Positions 19,486 through 29,361 of a DNA stretch of 57,732 nt are shown here, one piece after another; position 1 is the stretch's first letter; every line of letters starts with the position of its first letter. The notes beneath the pieces were generated by a model, which did no database searches, was not told where the DNA came from, and saw nothing but the letters and a program-made list of their open reading frames with translations. The stretch is from positions 1 to 57,732 of the forward strand of contig JAPMTR010000076.1 in assembly GCA_026552975.1 (NCBI GenBank), in the 5' to 3' direction. Made by a program: the position numbers and the translations under genes. Source of the DNA: Candidatus Methanoperedens sp. (GTDB lineage Archaea; Halobacteriota; Methanosarcinia; Methanosarcinales; Methanoperedenaceae).

Positions 19486-20654
19486 TATTTATCCCTCCCG
19501 AAAATATGAACTACTGCTGTGCCGCCTGAGCCTCCCACATTGTGGGTAAGACCGATATTTGCACCATCGATCTGCCTTTTTCCCGCCTCTCCCCGCAGTT
19601 GTAATACCATTTCTACAGCCTGTTTCACGCCTGTTGCTCCCACAGGATGACCGCATGCTTTCAATCCTCCTGAAGGATTTATAGGGATCTTTCCTCCTAT
19701 CGCGGTCAGGCCTGATTCTGCAGCTTTCCCGCCTTCTCCTTTCTTCACAAATCCAAGGTCTTCTATCGCGCATATCTCAGCTATCGTAAAACAATCATGG
19801 ACTTCTGCAAAATCAATATCCTTTGCGGTAAGCTTTGCCATTTTATATGCCCAGTTTGCCGCCGCAACTGTTGCATCGATCGTGGTGATATCTGGTCTGT
19901 CATGAAGTGAGATAGTGCCACTTGCCTGTGTGGATGCTTTTACATAAATGGGGGTATCCGTGTATTTTTTGGCGATATCAGCAGGAGCGATCACTACAGC
20001 TGATGCACCATCAGATATCGGAGAACAATCAAAAACACGCAGGGGGTCGGCGACCATCACTGAATTTATTACAGTGTCGATCGTGATCTCATTCTGGAAC
20101 TGCGCTTTTGGGTTCATCGTGCCATTGTGATGGTTCTTGACCGCAACAGATGCCAGTTGTTCCTGCGTTGTCCCGTATCTATGCATATGAAGCCTTGCCA
20201 TCATAGCATAAAGACCTGGAAAAGTGGCTCCCATTATTCCTTCCCATTCCCTGTCAGCGGCTGCTGCCAGGGCGTCAGTCGTGGTCTCAACCCCGACATC
20301 GGTCATTTTTTCGGCTCCGCCTGCGATCACAATATCATGATAACCGGAAGCTACAGCAATAATTCCCTGCCTCAGTGCCAGCCCTCCTGAAGCGCATGCC
20401 GCTTCAACGCGCGTAGAAGGGATGTGAAGGCTTGCAAGACCCGAATAATCGGCAATGAGCGCACCAAGGTGTTCCTGTTCGATGAAACGCCCGCCGCTCA
20501 TATTCCCGACATAGAGAGCATCAATTTTTCCGCCCTGTACATTTGCATCCTCTATCGCGCTAACTCCTGCTTCCACGAAAAGCTCCCTGAATGACTTATC
20601 CCATAATTCGCCGAATTCCGTACATCCAACGCCAATAATAGCAACATCTCTCAT
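19485..20654 (-). CDS. Acetyl-CoA C-acetyltransferase (thiolase)
   Basis: A 389-residue thiolase-fold enzyme that condenses two acetyl-CoA to acetoacetyl-CoA, the first step of the archaeal mevalonate route to isoprenoid lipids. The acyl-Cys lies at about residue 87 in AACASGG, an HDCFTIAE block is present, and the C-terminal catalytic His is in [10 protein letters not shown]. The ATG sits five bases behind GAGGTGA. It lies between HMG-CoA synthase (9-bp gap) and DUF35 (1-bp overlap). Annotations of such archaeal enzymes as SCP2/lipid-transfer thiolases refer to the same family. Confidence 0.93.
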   Translation of the reverse strand: MRDVAIIGVGCTEFGELWDKSFRELFVEAGVSAIEDANVQGGKIDALYVGNMSGGRFIEQEHLGALIADYSGLASLHIPSTRVEAACASGGLALRQGIIAVASGYHDIVIAGGAEKMTDVGVETTTDALAAAADREWEGIMGATFPGLYAMMARLHMHRYGTTQEQLASVAVKNHHNGTMNPKAQFQNEITIDTVINSVMVADPLRVFDCSPISDGASAVVIAPADIAKKYTDTPIYVKASTQASGTISLHDRPDITTIDATVAAANWAYKMAKLTAKDIDFAEVHDCFTIAEICAIEDLGFVKKGEGGKAAESGLTAIGGKIPINPSGGLKACGHPVGATGVKQAVEMVLQLRGEAGKRQIDGANIGLTHNVGGSGGTAVVHIFGRDK

Positions 20655-20663
20655 TTTTTCACC

Positions 20664-21704
20664 TCATAATTTGATCTTATTCTTATGTCTTGCATAGGTC
20701 GCATAATCGATATATATCGGATTGGCCATTAATGTTTCAACACTGGGCGCACCATTGCGAATTTCCTCGATCCTATCGGTCACCGTGAAGCTAAAAGAAT
20801 CGCTTCCCGCTCCAGAACCAAATGATGTCATGAAGATCCTGTCACCTGCTTTTGCAATGTCAAGAGTCGCCGCAAGTCCCATCATGCATGAACCTGAATA
20901 AGTATTTCCAAGACGGGTAACAACAAGACCGGGTTTTATCTGATCGCTGTTAAAACCCAGCATTTTGGCTGCTCGCGTGGGGAATTTGCCATTTGGCTGG
21001 TGAAATATCGCATAATCGTAATCTGAAGGTTTAGTTCCCATTTTTTCTAATAGACCCTGGGCAGCAGATGTCACATGCTTGAAATATCCCGGTTCGCCTG
21101 TAAACCTGCCTCCATGTTCTGGATAGGGCATTCCTTCCCTTCTCCAGAAATCTGGCGTATCGGTTGTGAATGAATAAGTGGATTCGATGTTCGCAACAAG
21201 ATCGTTCTTTCCTATGGCATATGCAACCCCGCCTGCTGCAGCTGTATATTCAAGTGCATCTCCTGGTGCGCCCTGTGCGACATCAGCGCCTATTGCCATT
21301 CCAAGTTTTATCATTCCTGCATCCACCATGCCCATACAGGTCTGGATTGCGGCAGTACCTGCTTTGCAGGCAAACTCATAATCGGCTACTGTAAGGCTGG
21401 GTGTGGCTCCGATCGCTTCAGCAACTACTGTGCTTGAAGGTTTGACCGCATAGGGATGACTTTCAGAACCTGTGTAGAGTGCCCCTATCTCCTGGGGATC
21501 TATGCCAGCACGATTAATGGCATGACGAGCAGCTTCCACAGCGATAGTTATTGTATCTTCGTCAAGATCTGGCACTGATTTTTCATAAACCATTAATCCA
21601 TCTATTATACTATTGGGATTTGCACCCCAGACTTTTGCTATTTCTTCAACCCGTATCCTGTATCTGGGTATGTAAGCACCATATGAAACAATTCCAACAC
21701 TCAT
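20664..21704 (-). CDS. Hydroxymethylglutaryl-CoA synthase
   Basis: A 346-residue enzyme that adds acetyl-CoA to acetoacetyl-CoA to give HMG-CoA for isoprenoid lipid synthesis. The catalytic Cys is at about residue 113 in YEFACKAG, the His lies in FHQPNGKFP, and GNTYSGS follows. The length is normal for archaeal HMGS. It is the first gene of the HMGS-thiolase-DUF35 operon, with GAGGTATAATAG ahead of the ATG. A COG1709-type regulator gene lies 38 bp upstream on the same strand. Confidence 0.95.
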   Translation of the reverse strand: MSVGIVSYGAYIPRYRIRVEEIAKVWGANPNSIIDGLMVYEKSVPDLDEDTITIAVEAARHAINRAGIDPQEIGALYTGSESHPYAVKPSSTVVAEAIGATPSLTVADYEFACKAGTAAIQTCMGMVDAGMIKLGMAIGADVAQGAPGDALEYTAAAGGVAYAIGKNDLVANIESTYSFTTDTPDFWRREGMPYPEHGGRFTGEPGYFKHVTSAAQGLLEKMGTKPSDYDYAIFHQPNGKFPTRAAKMLGFNSDQIKPGLVVTRLGNTYSGSCMMGLAATLDIAKAGDRIFMTSFGSGAGSDSFSFTVTDRIEEIRNGAPSVETLMANPIYIDYATYARHKNKIKL

Positions 21705-21742
21705 CTATTATACCTCTTTTTGTTTGATAGTAAAATAATATA

Positions 21743-22543
21743 TTAATGTCTAAGATCATGCGACTGGAGGGCTCTGATCAGATCCGTTATGGGCATGACA
21801 GTTGCAGCCAGGGGCACATGTTCTATCTCTGCTATCTTCGCTGCTACCTTATCCACCTGGGATGCCGCAAGTCCGTGAATGACTATAAGAGCAGGTTTCA
21901 GGTTTGTAACTCTTAAGGCTACCAATGGCGATCTTCCTGTTGAGACCTGTGTATATATCATAGCTCTTTCAGAGCTCCACCCGTATAATTTCTGAAATTC
22001 ATTATATGATAACTGGAGGATCGCCTTCAGGCTGTCCACAACAGTATAACCATATAATGGTTTTATGAATTCAGCCGGAGGGCTGTAAACTACTTCTCCA
22101 TGTATGAGTTTTATCAGCTCTTCAATAGACAACGGGGATAGGTATTCATGAATATCATAAATAGCATCAGCGCTAAAACCTCCCCGCAGCATTCCTTCAT
22201 AGGATCGGATCTTCGCACCGCCGCGCGCTACATCCATTTCAATGATCGCTTCTACGATCTTACTGATTATAAATATTCCAGGGGATTTTCTTCTTCCGCT
22301 TTCATAATCACTGATCACGGAAGGTGAGACTTTGAGGAAGGATGCCAGGTCAGTTTGAGAAATTTCAAAGCTTGCCCGCCATTTCTTAAGGGTCTCCCCG
22401 GGGTTATCAGAGAGTGTGATCTCACCGGCCATTTTTTCCGCTAATTTATTCCTCAGATCATGGTAAGAACCATTCGTTGCCGGTTGATTAATACCAGAAG
22501 CTGCAGGGGCATTCATTGAAGCAATCTCTGCTTTTTCATTCAT
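21743..22543 (-). CDS. HTH (XRE-type) transcriptional regulator, COG1709-like
   Basis: About 266 residues from the preferred ATG at 22543; an in-frame upstream ATG at 22600 would add 19 residues that look non-conserved. An XRE helix-turn-helix spans about residues 55-105 (SQTDLASFLKVSPSVISDYE), and a large C-terminal domain follows that matches archaeal regulators grouped as COG1709. Its position directly upstream of HMGS on the same strand suggests control of the mevalonate cluster, which is inference. No clear Shine-Dalgarno is seen, so the transcript may be leaderless. Spaced repeats lie just upstream (22593-22615). Confidence 0.85.
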   Translation of the reverse strand: MNEKAEIASMNAPAASGINQPATNGSYHDLRNKLAEKMAGEITLSDNPGETLKKWRASFEISQTDLASFLKVSPSVISDYESGRRKSPGIFIISKIVEAIIEMDVARGGAKIRSYEGMLRGGFSADAIYDIHEYLSPLSIEELIKLIHGEVVYSPPAEFIKPLYGYTVVDSLKAILQLSYNEFQKLYGWSSERAMIYTQVSTGRSPLVALRVTNLKPALIVIHGLAASQVDKVAAKIAEIEHVPLAATVMPITDLIRALQSHDLRH

Positions 22544-22592
22544 GTTAAAGCGAAGTATTGATTTGATGGGATATAAAATTAACGAAACGCAC

Positions 22593-22615
22593 ATCGTCAA
22601 ACAACGATAAACAAC
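22593..22615 (-). promoter_or_regulatory. Helically phased AAACAAC direct repeats
   Basis: AAACAAC occurs at 22599-22605 and 22609-22615, a 10-bp spacing that puts both copies on the same DNA face. ATCGT (22593-22597) and ACGAT (22604-22608) form an inverted pair overlapping them. Position just upstream of the HTH gene suggests an autoregulatory operator. Confidence 0.35.
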
Positions 22616-22646
22616 TATAAGAAAAAAGTATCTTTAACCATACTAT

Positions 22647-23891
22647 TCAAACCACTTCTCTAGGATCAGCGATTTCACCCTTTAATGCACTTGCAGCAGC
22701 CGTTTCCGGGGAAGATAGGTATATTAATCCTCCTGTTCCCATCCTGCCCTTGAAATTGCGGTTGGATGTGGAAAGGCACGCTTCTCCTTCACATATCACA
22801 CCCATATGTGCGCCAAGGCATGGACCGCAACCGGGCGGTGCAATAATAACACCTGATCTTAAAAGAGTTGAAATAATCCCTGATTCAGTTGCTTTAATGA
22901 GAACTGACCTTGAGGCGGGAAGTACGATCGTTCTTACTTTGACTTTTTTCCCACCCAGTATCCTGGCTATTATTTCCAGGTCCTCATATCTTCCATTCGT
23001 GCATGAACCAATGAACACCTGGTCAAGATGTGTTCCGGCCACAGCCCCAACGCCTGTTACATTATCTACTTCGTGCGGGATCGCGATCTGTGGTTCAATT
23101 TCATTGGCATCGAAATTTAACTCCTTGCTATATTTCGCATCCTTATCTGCATATACTGGCGTATAAGTATCACGGGCGATCCCCTCCAGGTATTTGTAAG
23201 TCTTATCATCCGGAGGTACTATACCTGTTTTTGCTCCCATTTCGATGGACATGTTGCAAAGGGTCATGCGTTCGGATATTGACAGATCGCTTATGGCCTT
23301 TCCATAGTATTCTATGGCTTTATAAGTCGCGCCATCTGCTCCTACATTTTTGATGATGAAAAGCGTCATATCCTTAGCTGATACCCCTTTTGCGAGTTTC
23401 CCTTCCACATTTATCCTGATCGTCTGCGGGACGCGAAGCCATAGCTTTCCGCTTGCGAATATCTCAGCCATATCTGTTGCGCCCACACCAGTTGCGAATG
23501 CCCCGAAAGCGCCGTATGTGCATGAGTGGGAATCGGCGCCTATTATAAGTTTTCCGGGCATGGCAAATCCCTGCTCAGGCAAAACCTGGTGGCATATGCC
23601 CTCACCGACATCGTAGAAGTTCGGGATTCCCTGCTCCTTGATCCATTGCCTTATACCTTTCTGGAGTTTTGCAGCATTTTCATTATTTGCAGGCACAATA
23701 TGGTCAAAAGGAATGATGATCCGTTCAGGGTCCCATACTTTTTTTACCCCCATCTCCTTGAACGCTTTCGTGGCAAGGACACTTGTCCCATCGTGCGCCA
23801 TAGCATAATCGATATTGGCTATTACAAAATCATCCGCAAGCGAGGTTTTCCCGGATGCACGGGAGAGTATCTTTTCACTTATGGTAGGCAT
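22647..23891 (-). CDS. 3-isopropylmalate dehydratase / homoaconitase large subunit
   Basis: A 414-residue aconitase-superfamily subunit of the short archaeal LeuC/HacA type. The three [4Fe-4S] ligands appear in FIGSCTNGR and in [11 protein letters not shown] (CxxC). The [20 protein letters not shown] block binds substrate and cluster. It would isomerise isopropylmalate in leucine synthesis, or homocitrate in the 2-oxosuberate route that leads to coenzyme B; sequence alone does not separate these. The small subunit gene is not adjacent. It is divergent from the homospermidine synthase gene. Confidence 0.92.
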   Translation of the reverse strand: MPTISEKILSRASGKTSLADDFVIANIDYAMAHDGTSVLATKAFKEMGVKKVWDPERIIIPFDHIVPANNENAAKLQKGIRQWIKEQGIPNFYDVGEGICHQVLPEQGFAMPGKLIIGADSHSCTYGAFGAFATGVGATDMAEIFASGKLWLRVPQTIRINVEGKLAKGVSAKDMTLFIIKNVGADGATYKAIEYYGKAISDLSISERMTLCNMSIEMGAKTGIVPPDDKTYKYLEGIARDTYTPVYADKDAKYSKELNFDANEIEPQIAIPHEVDNVTGVGAVAGTHLDQVFIGSCTNGRYEDLEIIARILGGKKVKVRTIVLPASRSVLIKATESGIISTLLRSGVIIAPPGCGPCLGAHMGVICEGEACLSTSNRNFKGRMGTGGLIYLSSPETAAASALKGEIADPREVV

Positions 23892-24013
23892 TTGGAAGTA
23901 ATATGGGTTTTAGAAATAAATAGGTTTAGTAGATAATTATGCTTAATGATCAATAATTTTTTCGAATAAAGGATAAACTTTAAAACTATGAATAATTATT
24001 AGGCTATCTGGAA

Positions 24014-25462
24014 ATGAAAAAAAAATTCAATAATAAGATCCTTATTATCGGTTATGGTTCTGTTTCACAATGTACTCTTCCTGTTTTGATCGATAAGGTC
24101 GATGTTTTGCTTGAAAACATTACTATAATTGATTTTGAAGACAAATCAGATGGTCTGAAAAACTATACCGATCAGGGATTAAAATATTTCCGGGAAAAAA
24201 TTACCCCTGAAAATTTGGATCACGTCCTTTCAAATTATCTGGATAAAGGCAGCTTGCTTATTGATCTTGCATGGAATATAGGCGCCAATGATATAATAAA
24301 ATGGTGCCATGATCACGAAGTGTTGTATGTTAATACTTCTGTTGAAGTGTGGGATCCTGAGGAGGGAATTTATACAAAAAGTCCCTTTGAAAAATCGCTT
24401 TATTGGCGGCAGATGAAATTGCTTGAACTTTCCCGTGATTGGAAAAATTCGACAACAGCCGTTATTGACCACGGGGCAAATCCCGGCCTTATCTCTCACT
24501 TCGTCAAAGAAGCCTTGCTCGATATAGCTGCACGGATCATATTTGACAAAAAAGCCAATCAACAGGATGAAGACGAAATTGCACAACTTGCAAATGACAG
24601 GGATTTTGCCAGACTTGCGCAGAAATTGGGAATTAAAGTGATCCATTGCAGCGAGCGGGATACTCAAATTGCCAACAGGCCAAAGGAAGTGAATGAATTT
24701 GTAGGAACATGGAGTATTGAAGGATTAAGGGAAGAAGGTACTGCTCCTGCTGAAATAGGATGGGGGACACACGAAAAGAAATTGCCATCCCTTGCCAATA
24801 TTCCTCCGTGCGGACCGAAGAACCAGATATTTTTACCCCAGATGGGAGTGAATACATGGGTCAGATCCTGGATACCGGATGAAGAAATTATTGGTATGAT
24901 GATCCGACATGGTGAAGCATTTGGTCTTTCAGACAGGTTAACTGTATGGGAAAATGATGTGGCGATCTACCGGCCCACTGTAAATTACGCTTATATGCCC
25001 TGTCACGATACTCTTTCTTCGCTCTGGGAGTTGCGCGGCCGCAATTATGAACTCCAGCCCAGGATCAGGATCATGACAGATGAAATTATTTCCGGGGAGG
25101 ATACCCTTGGGGCGCTATTGATGGGACATCCTTATAATTCCTGGTGGACCGGGAGCTCCCTGAGCATTGAAGAAGCCAGGGATCTTGCTCCAGGCCAGAA
25201 CGCTACGACCCTTCAAGTGGCAGCAGGTATTGTTGCCGCAATACTCTGGATGTTAGAAAACCCCAGGGAAGGAATTAAATTACCTGACGATCTGCCCCAT
25301 GATTTTATCCTGGATATTGCAAAACCGTATCTTGGGAACTTTATCTCAACTGCATCTGATTGGACGCCTCTTAAAAATCGCAAGATATTTTTTAAAGAAC
25401 ATCCATCTGCCAAATATAATCCTGACCCGTGGCAAATAGAAAATTTTCTGTTCTTAGGATAA
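24014..25462 (+). CDS. Homospermidine synthase
   Basis: A 482-residue protein with an N-terminal Rossmann dinucleotide motif (ILIIGYGSVSQ), the LLIDLAWNIGAND and VYVNTSVE-like blocks, and HGANPGLISHFVK. This pattern fits bacterial-type NAD-dependent homospermidine synthase of the saccharopine dehydrogenase superfamily. The enzyme joins two putrescines (or spermidine and putrescine) to make sym-homospermidine. The gene is 31 bp upstream of a polyamine-type decarboxylase that could supply putrescine, giving a two-gene pathway. The length matches the family. Confidence 0.92.
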   Translation: MKKKFNNKILIIGYGSVSQCTLPVLIDKVDVLLENITIIDFEDKSDGLKNYTDQGLKYFREKITPENLDHVLSNYLDKGSLLIDLAWNIGANDIIKWCHDHEVLYVNTSVEVWDPEEGIYTKSPFEKSLYWRQMKLLELSRDWKNSTTAVIDHGANPGLISHFVKEALLDIAARIIFDKKANQQDEDEIAQLANDRDFARLAQKLGIKVIHCSERDTQIANRPKEVNEFVGTWSIEGLREEGTAPAEIGWGTHEKKLPSLANIPPCGPKNQIFLPQMGVNTWVRSWIPDEEIIGMMIRHGEAFGLSDRLTVWENDVAIYRPTVNYAYMPCHDTLSSLWELRGRNYELQPRIRIMTDEIISGEDTLGALLMGHPYNSWWTGSSLSIEEARDLAPGQNATTLQVAAGIVAAILWMLENPREGIKLPDDLPHDFILDIAKPYLGNFISTASDWTPLKNRKIFFKEHPSAKYNPDPWQIENFLFLG

Positions 25463-25493
25463 ATATAGATAATCAATAATTATCGGACACGCT

Positions 25494-26675
25494 ATGATCG
25501 AAAAGAAGAAGAAAATGTTAGAAAAGATCGTGAAAGAGAACGGAACTCCGGTTTTTATCATAGATCATGAAAAGATCAGGGAGAATTATCGTGAATTCAG
25601 GGAAAAACTGCCTGATGTCCAGGCATATTTTGCTGTAAAAGCCAATTCCAATCCCGAGATCATCAAAACCATGTATGATATGGGCGCAAGTTTTGATGTG
25701 GCTTCTTTGCCTGAATTCACTCTTGTTCGTCAAAATTTCAAACATTTATCAGAACAGGAACAGGAAGATTTTATCTGGAATAAAATTATTTACGCCAATA
25801 CCATCAAGCCTTCTGGTGTCCTGGCCAAATTGAATAATTATAAGATCCTGGTCACTTTTGATAATATTGAAGAACTGAAAAAAATAAAACAACATTCTCC
25901 TGATGTTGGTCTTATCCTTCGGATACGCGTACCCAATACAGGTTCTATGGTCGAGCTTTCTTCAAAATTCGGAGCCCACCCAGGAGAAGCTGTGGATCTT
26001 ATTGCTGAAGCATTTGATATGGGCCTGGGCGTGGAAGGCATCAGTTTCCATGTAGGAAGCCAGTGCAATAATTTTGATAACTATTCTCAAGCTATGAATT
26101 TTGCATCCTCGATCTTTAAGGAAGCAGAATTAAGGAATTATCATATCGGTTTTACAGGGAAGGAAAACAAAAAAAGAAAAATTCTCGATATTGGAGGCGG
26201 TTTTCCGGTAAATTATACACCTGATGTAAAATCTTTTGCAGACCTTTCTGAAATATTGAACTCGGAAATAAAGCGAATGTTTCCCAAAGACGATATCCAG
26301 GTCATTGCCGAACCGGGAAGATTCATAGTTGCAACAGCCTGTACTCTGGTCACCAGGATCGTTGGTAAAGCCATTCGTGATGGTAAAACATGCTATTATC
26401 TGGACGATGGGGTTTATCATACATTTTCGGGGCAGGTTTTTGATCATCAGCGTTATCCCCTTCATTCCTTCAAGGATGGAGAGAAAAAAGTCTGCGCAAC
26501 ATTTGGACCAACATGCGATGCTTTTGACACTATTTCGTTAGCTGACGAGCTGCCGGATGATCTGCAAATCGATGATCTGCTATATGCTGAAAATATTGGC
26601 GCCTATTCGATAGCCTCAACCACCTATTTCAATGGATTCCCACCCCCTAAAGTGGTGCATTTGAACAAAAACTAA
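25494..26675 (+). CDS. Ornithine/lysine-type PLP decarboxylase (alanine racemase fold)
   Basis: A 393-residue fold-type III decarboxylase. The PLP lysine is in YFAVKANSNPE, the His in FHVGSQC, the phosphate-binding glycines in DIGGGFPVNY, an AEPGRF block follows, and the active-site Cys/Asp are in GPTCDAFDTIS. These mark the ornithine/lysine/carboxynorspermidine branch rather than diaminopimelate decarboxylase. Context with homospermidine synthase favours ornithine to putrescine. It probably acts as a dimer with shared active sites. Transcription likely ends at the hairpin at 26695-26723. Confidence 0.9.
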   Translation: MIEKKKKMLEKIVKENGTPVFIIDHEKIRENYREFREKLPDVQAYFAVKANSNPEIIKTMYDMGASFDVASLPEFTLVRQNFKHLSEQEQEDFIWNKIIYANTIKPSGVLAKLNNYKILVTFDNIEELKKIKQHSPDVGLILRIRVPNTGSMVELSSKFGAHPGEAVDLIAEAFDMGLGVEGISFHVGSQCNNFDNYSQAMNFASSIFKEAELRNYHIGFTGKENKKRKILDIGGGFPVNYTPDVKSFADLSEILNSEIKRMFPKDDIQVIAEPGRFIVATACTLVTRIVGKAIRDGKTCYYLDDGVYHTFSGQVFDHQRYPLHSFKDGEKKVCATFGPTCDAFDTISLADELPDDLQIDDLLYAENIGAYSIASTTYFNGFPPPKVVHLNKN

Positions 26676-26694
26676 AAGTTATGACCAGTGATGT

Positions 26695-26723
26695 GTGAAA
26701 AATCCATGCGATGGATTTTTCAC
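26695..26723. terminator. Perfect 13-bp hairpin between convergent genes
   Basis: Arms GTGAAAAATCCAT (26695-26707) and ATGGATTTTTCAC (26711-26723) are perfectly complementary with a GCG loop. The hairpin lies between the plus-strand decarboxylase and the minus-strand regulator and contains that regulator's stop codon, so it could serve both directions. Confidence 0.6.
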
Positions 26724-27298
26724 TTCCAGATTTTTCCATTATAACTTTTCGTTACCGGGCACCCAAGACACCTGTTCGAAATGTGATGAGAACATTCCTT
26801 GCAGTTACAACCATTTCCGCATGGCGGTGTATTGCTATAATCAAAATTCATTTTTATCGGCATGACAAAATCTTTCATAGTTGAGATCACAATACTTAGT
26901 TCGGCGCTCTTGACAAGGGGATTACCCCTCAGATGTCCATCAACTATAGCTTCAAGGGTGGAAATGTCCTCGCCAACAAAGAAAAGGCACAGGTTGTTCC
27001 TTCCTGAAACTATAAGGCCATTTAAGAAATACGGGCAGTCCTTGAAAATATCAAGAACAGATGAAGTATTATTAGCCACGACATCAACTTTTGCCATATA
27101 GAGGTCCACTTTTTTAAGATTCATCCCAACGATATGGGACAGGGCGCCTTTTTTCTTCAATTTGTGTATCCTGGCGCTAATTGATGGCTGTGAGATCTTA
27201 AGTTTTTCAGCCATTTCACTCTGGGACATCTCAGGACATTGTTCAAGAAGGGATAATATTTCCCGATCTCTTTTATCAAGGTCAAGGAATTCTTTCAT
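26720..27298 (-). CDS. Lrp/AsnC-like winged-helix regulator with Cys-rich tail
   Basis: A 192-residue protein with an N-terminal AsnC-type winged helix (SQSEMAEKLKISQPSISARIHKL split across about residues 25-48), a middle domain resembling the Lrp RAM effector region, and an unusual C-terminal tail after about residue 155 with seven Cys: CGNGCNCKEC, then HHISNRC and CP. The tail could bind zinc or an Fe-S cluster. Lrp-type proteins usually sense small molecules such as amino acids; here metal or redox input is possible. It faces away from the ferredoxin-like gene at 27422 and converges on the polyamine genes. Target genes are not known. Confidence 0.82.
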   Translation of the reverse strand: MKEFLDLDKRDREILSLLEQCPEMSQSEMAEKLKISQPSISARIHKLKKKGALSHIVGMNLKKVDLYMAKVDVVANNTSSVLDIFKDCPYFLNGLIVSGRNNLCLFFVGEDISTLEAIVDGHLRGNPLVKSAELSIVISTMKDFVMPIKMNFDYSNTPPCGNGCNCKECSHHISNRCLGCPVTKSYNGKIWK

Positions 27299-27392
27299 TA
27301 GTTCTAATATAGAATGAATTATTAAATATCTTTCTATGGATTACTGTAAAATAAGTAATTATCATTATATTCGATAACCAAAATCCTTATAA

Positions 27393-27412
27393 ATTATAAA
27401 ATCAGTTATAAT
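27393..27412 (+). promoter_or_regulatory. Inverted repeat upstream of ferredoxin-like gene
   Basis: ATTATAA (27393-27399) and TTATAAT (27406-27412) form a perfect 7-bp inverted repeat with a 6-bp spacer. It lies just downstream of a TATA-like TTATAAA and ends 9 bases before the ATG at 27422, a position where a bound repressor could block initiation. Confidence 0.3.
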
Positions 27413-27421
27413 TCGATCATT

Positions 27422-28144
27422 ATGAATAGAGATATTGTTTTCATAGACGAAGATAAATGCAATGGGTGCGGCGAGTGCATCCCTAATTGTGCGGAAGGCG
27501 CGATAAAATTAATTAATGGGAAGGCAAAACTGGTTGATGACAGGTTTTGCGATGGTCTTGGCGCCTGCCTTGGACACTGCCCACAGGATGCCATCACGAT
27601 CACTAAAAGAGATGCGGCTGGATTTGACGAGGAGGCCGTCAAAAAACATCTGGAACATCCAAAACTAGAGATAAAAGTCCATAAAGAACATAAAGAGGTC
27701 CCCTGCGGATGTCCGGGCAGCATGGCAATGGATCTAAGAAGCGAGAAGAGGGACACAGCGCCTGTTAGCTCCCGCCAGAGCCCTGAACTGAGGCAGTGGC
27801 CTGTGCAGCTCATGCTAGTCTCTCCTGATGCCCCGTATTTTAAGGACTCTGATCTTCTTGTAGCGGCAGATTGCGTTCCATTTGCTTATCCCAATTTCCA
27901 TCAGGATTTCCTCAAGGGAAAATCCGTAATTATCGGATGCCCCAAACTTGACGATGCGGATTTCTATGTGAAAAAACTGACTGAGCTGATTAAGAAAAAT
28001 AACTTGAAAAGCATAACTCTTGTCAATATGGAAGTACCCTGCTGTTTCGGTCTGCAAAGGATCGTAGAGGAAGCTGTAAAGAATTCTGGAAAGGTACTGC
28101 CCATAAGGCAAACTGTGATAACGATACGGGGAGAGAAACAGTAA
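27422..28144 (+). CDS. Dicluster 4Fe-4S ferredoxin-like protein
   Basis: A 240-residue protein with an N-terminal bacterial-type ferredoxin domain. Cluster ligands are CNGCGECIPNC, then CDGLGACLGHCP, in which the usual CxxC spacing of the second motif is widened to CxxxxxC. The C-terminal half (about residues 120-240) is a separate domain with IIGCPKLDD and VPCCFGL, adding further Cys. Proteins of this layout are electron carriers or adaptors in anaerobes, but the exact partner is not known. It is divergent from the Cys-rich Lrp-like regulator, which is the natural candidate to control it. Confidence 0.82.
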   Translation: MNRDIVFIDEDKCNGCGECIPNCAEGAIKLINGKAKLVDDRFCDGLGACLGHCPQDAITITKRDAAGFDEEAVKKHLEHPKLEIKVHKEHKEVPCGCPGSMAMDLRSEKRDTAPVSSRQSPELRQWPVQLMLVSPDAPYFKDSDLLVAADCVPFAYPNFHQDFLKGKSVIIGCPKLDDADFYVKKLTELIKKNNLKSITLVNMEVPCCFGLQRIVEEAVKNSGKVLPIRQTVITIRGEKQ

Positions 28145-28254
28145 GAGATCTCTCCTCTTGAAAAAAAAACCGAAGAAACACACTTAAATAGAAAAAAGTC
28201 CATCTTCTTAATGTTTCTGGAATTACATATCCAGAGGCAGAAGGGTACATTAAA

Positions 28255-28578
28255 ATGGCTTACAGCGAAGATGCATTATTCAAAGCATTATTAAAAAATA
28301 AACCGACCCAGCCCACAAAACCTATGGCTGTCCCGGTCCAAAAAAGAGATATCCAGGGCCCTGTTTCTCCACGAGTTGAGATAAAACAGGAGCCTGTTGT
28401 TGAGAAGTTCATTCCCCCCCCACCACCCCCCAAGATCGATCTGGAACCTGTCACTGACTCAATAATCCGGCTCAATTCAACATTGAATCAAATACATGTG
28501 ACGATAAAGACAATAATTGTTCCAATACTTGCAATGATCCTTGTTGTTGCCATAGTTATTTTGATACGATCAAAATAA
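28255..28578 (+). CDS. Small tail-anchored protein, unknown
   Basis: A 107-residue protein with a polar N-terminus, a Pro-rich stretch with PPPPPP near residues 59-64, an amphipathic segment and a C-terminal membrane helix (VPILAMILVVAIVILI) ending in RSK. This topology (soluble, Pro-rich linker, terminal anchor) resembles that of the FtsZ encoded 780 bp downstream. I recognise no family. An imperfect CTGGA-TCCAG inverted repeat lies about 25 bp upstream. Confidence 0.65.
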   Translation: MAYSEDALFKALLKNKPTQPTKPMAVPVQKRDIQGPVSPRVEIKQEPVVEKFIPPPPPPKIDLEPVTDSIIRLNSTLNQIHVTIKTIIVPILAMILVVAIVILIRSK

Positions 28579-28582
28579 CAAG

Positions 28583-29200
28583 TTAAAATTGAGAAGCCAT
28601 CGCAAGTGAAAGTTTGATCTGTTCATTCGCATTTTTCGACACAGCATCACCATGGCCAGGATACATTATGTCCACATCCAGCAGCGTTAGCTTCCTTATG
28701 GATTCGATCAGCTTTCCCTGGTCTCCTCCGTAGAGGTCTGTCCTGCCAAAACTTCCTTCTTCGAACACTGTGTCTCCTGAAAAAAGGGTTTTTGTGACCG
28801 CATCATAAAGGCAAATACCTCCAGGGGTATGACCTGGAGTGTGAATAACCTCAAGTGACCCGAATGTTTCTTTGCCTTTTAGCAAAATATCAGGTTTTAT
28901 CTGGGGCGTTTTTTTCCCGAAGAACTTAGATGCGGTGGCATTAGAGTCTTCAAGGAGAACACCGTCGTCTTTATGGATCGCTATCTTTGCTCCTGTTGCT
29001 GATGCTACTACTCCTGCCCCCCCCGAATGGTCATAGTGGCAATGAGTGATGATAATTGTTTTAAGATCAGACAGCTCTATTTTATTTTTAAGTTCAGTTA
29101 ATATTGCATTCCCATCCATGCCCACATCTACAAGGATCGTTCCGTCAACGAGGTATGCATTGGCGTCATAGGGAGAGTTGTTAAATTTTATGATCTTCAT
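28583..29200 (-). CDS. MBL-fold metallo-hydrolase, glyoxalase II-like
   Basis: A 205-residue metallo-beta-lactamase-fold enzyme with the metal-binding HCHYDHSGG motif, HTPGHTPGG (third His), FSGDTVF (bridging Asp) and a final YPGHGD His. The short single-domain form is common in archaea and may act as a thioesterase or hydroxyacyl-glutathione-type hydrolase; substrate is not predictable. It lies on the opposite strand between the tail-anchored protein gene and ftsZ. Confidence 0.87.
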   Translation of the reverse strand: MKIIKFNNSPYDANAYLVDGTILVDVGMDGNAILTELKNKIELSDLKTIIITHCHYDHSGGAGVVASATGAKIAIHKDDGVLLEDSNATASKFFGKKTPQIKPDILLKGKETFGSLEVIHTPGHTPGGICLYDAVTKTLFSGDTVFEEGSFGRTDLYGGDQGKLIESIRKLTLLDVDIMYPGHGDAVSKNANEQIKLSLAMASQF

Positions 29201-29361
29201 GCCAACCTCTATAGTCCAAATTCATTTAAAACTTTTGCAGGATAAAATTATGGGGTGAAACCATTCATCATTCATGAAAAACTGAAAAACCAGATAAAGC
29301 ATATATAGTTTAATAACTATTTAAATATAAAGCCAGTCGTTCGAAGGAGGGCTTGTAAAAT

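Noticed and set aside
19489-19773. 94-codon Arg-rich frame inside the thiolase gene
   Set aside because: Composition is biased and it lies in an alternate frame of a conserved coding region.
22544-22600. Upstream ATG extension of the HTH regulator
   Set aside because: The extra 19 residues look untranslated and lie over the probable promoter and operator, so ATG 22543 is preferred.
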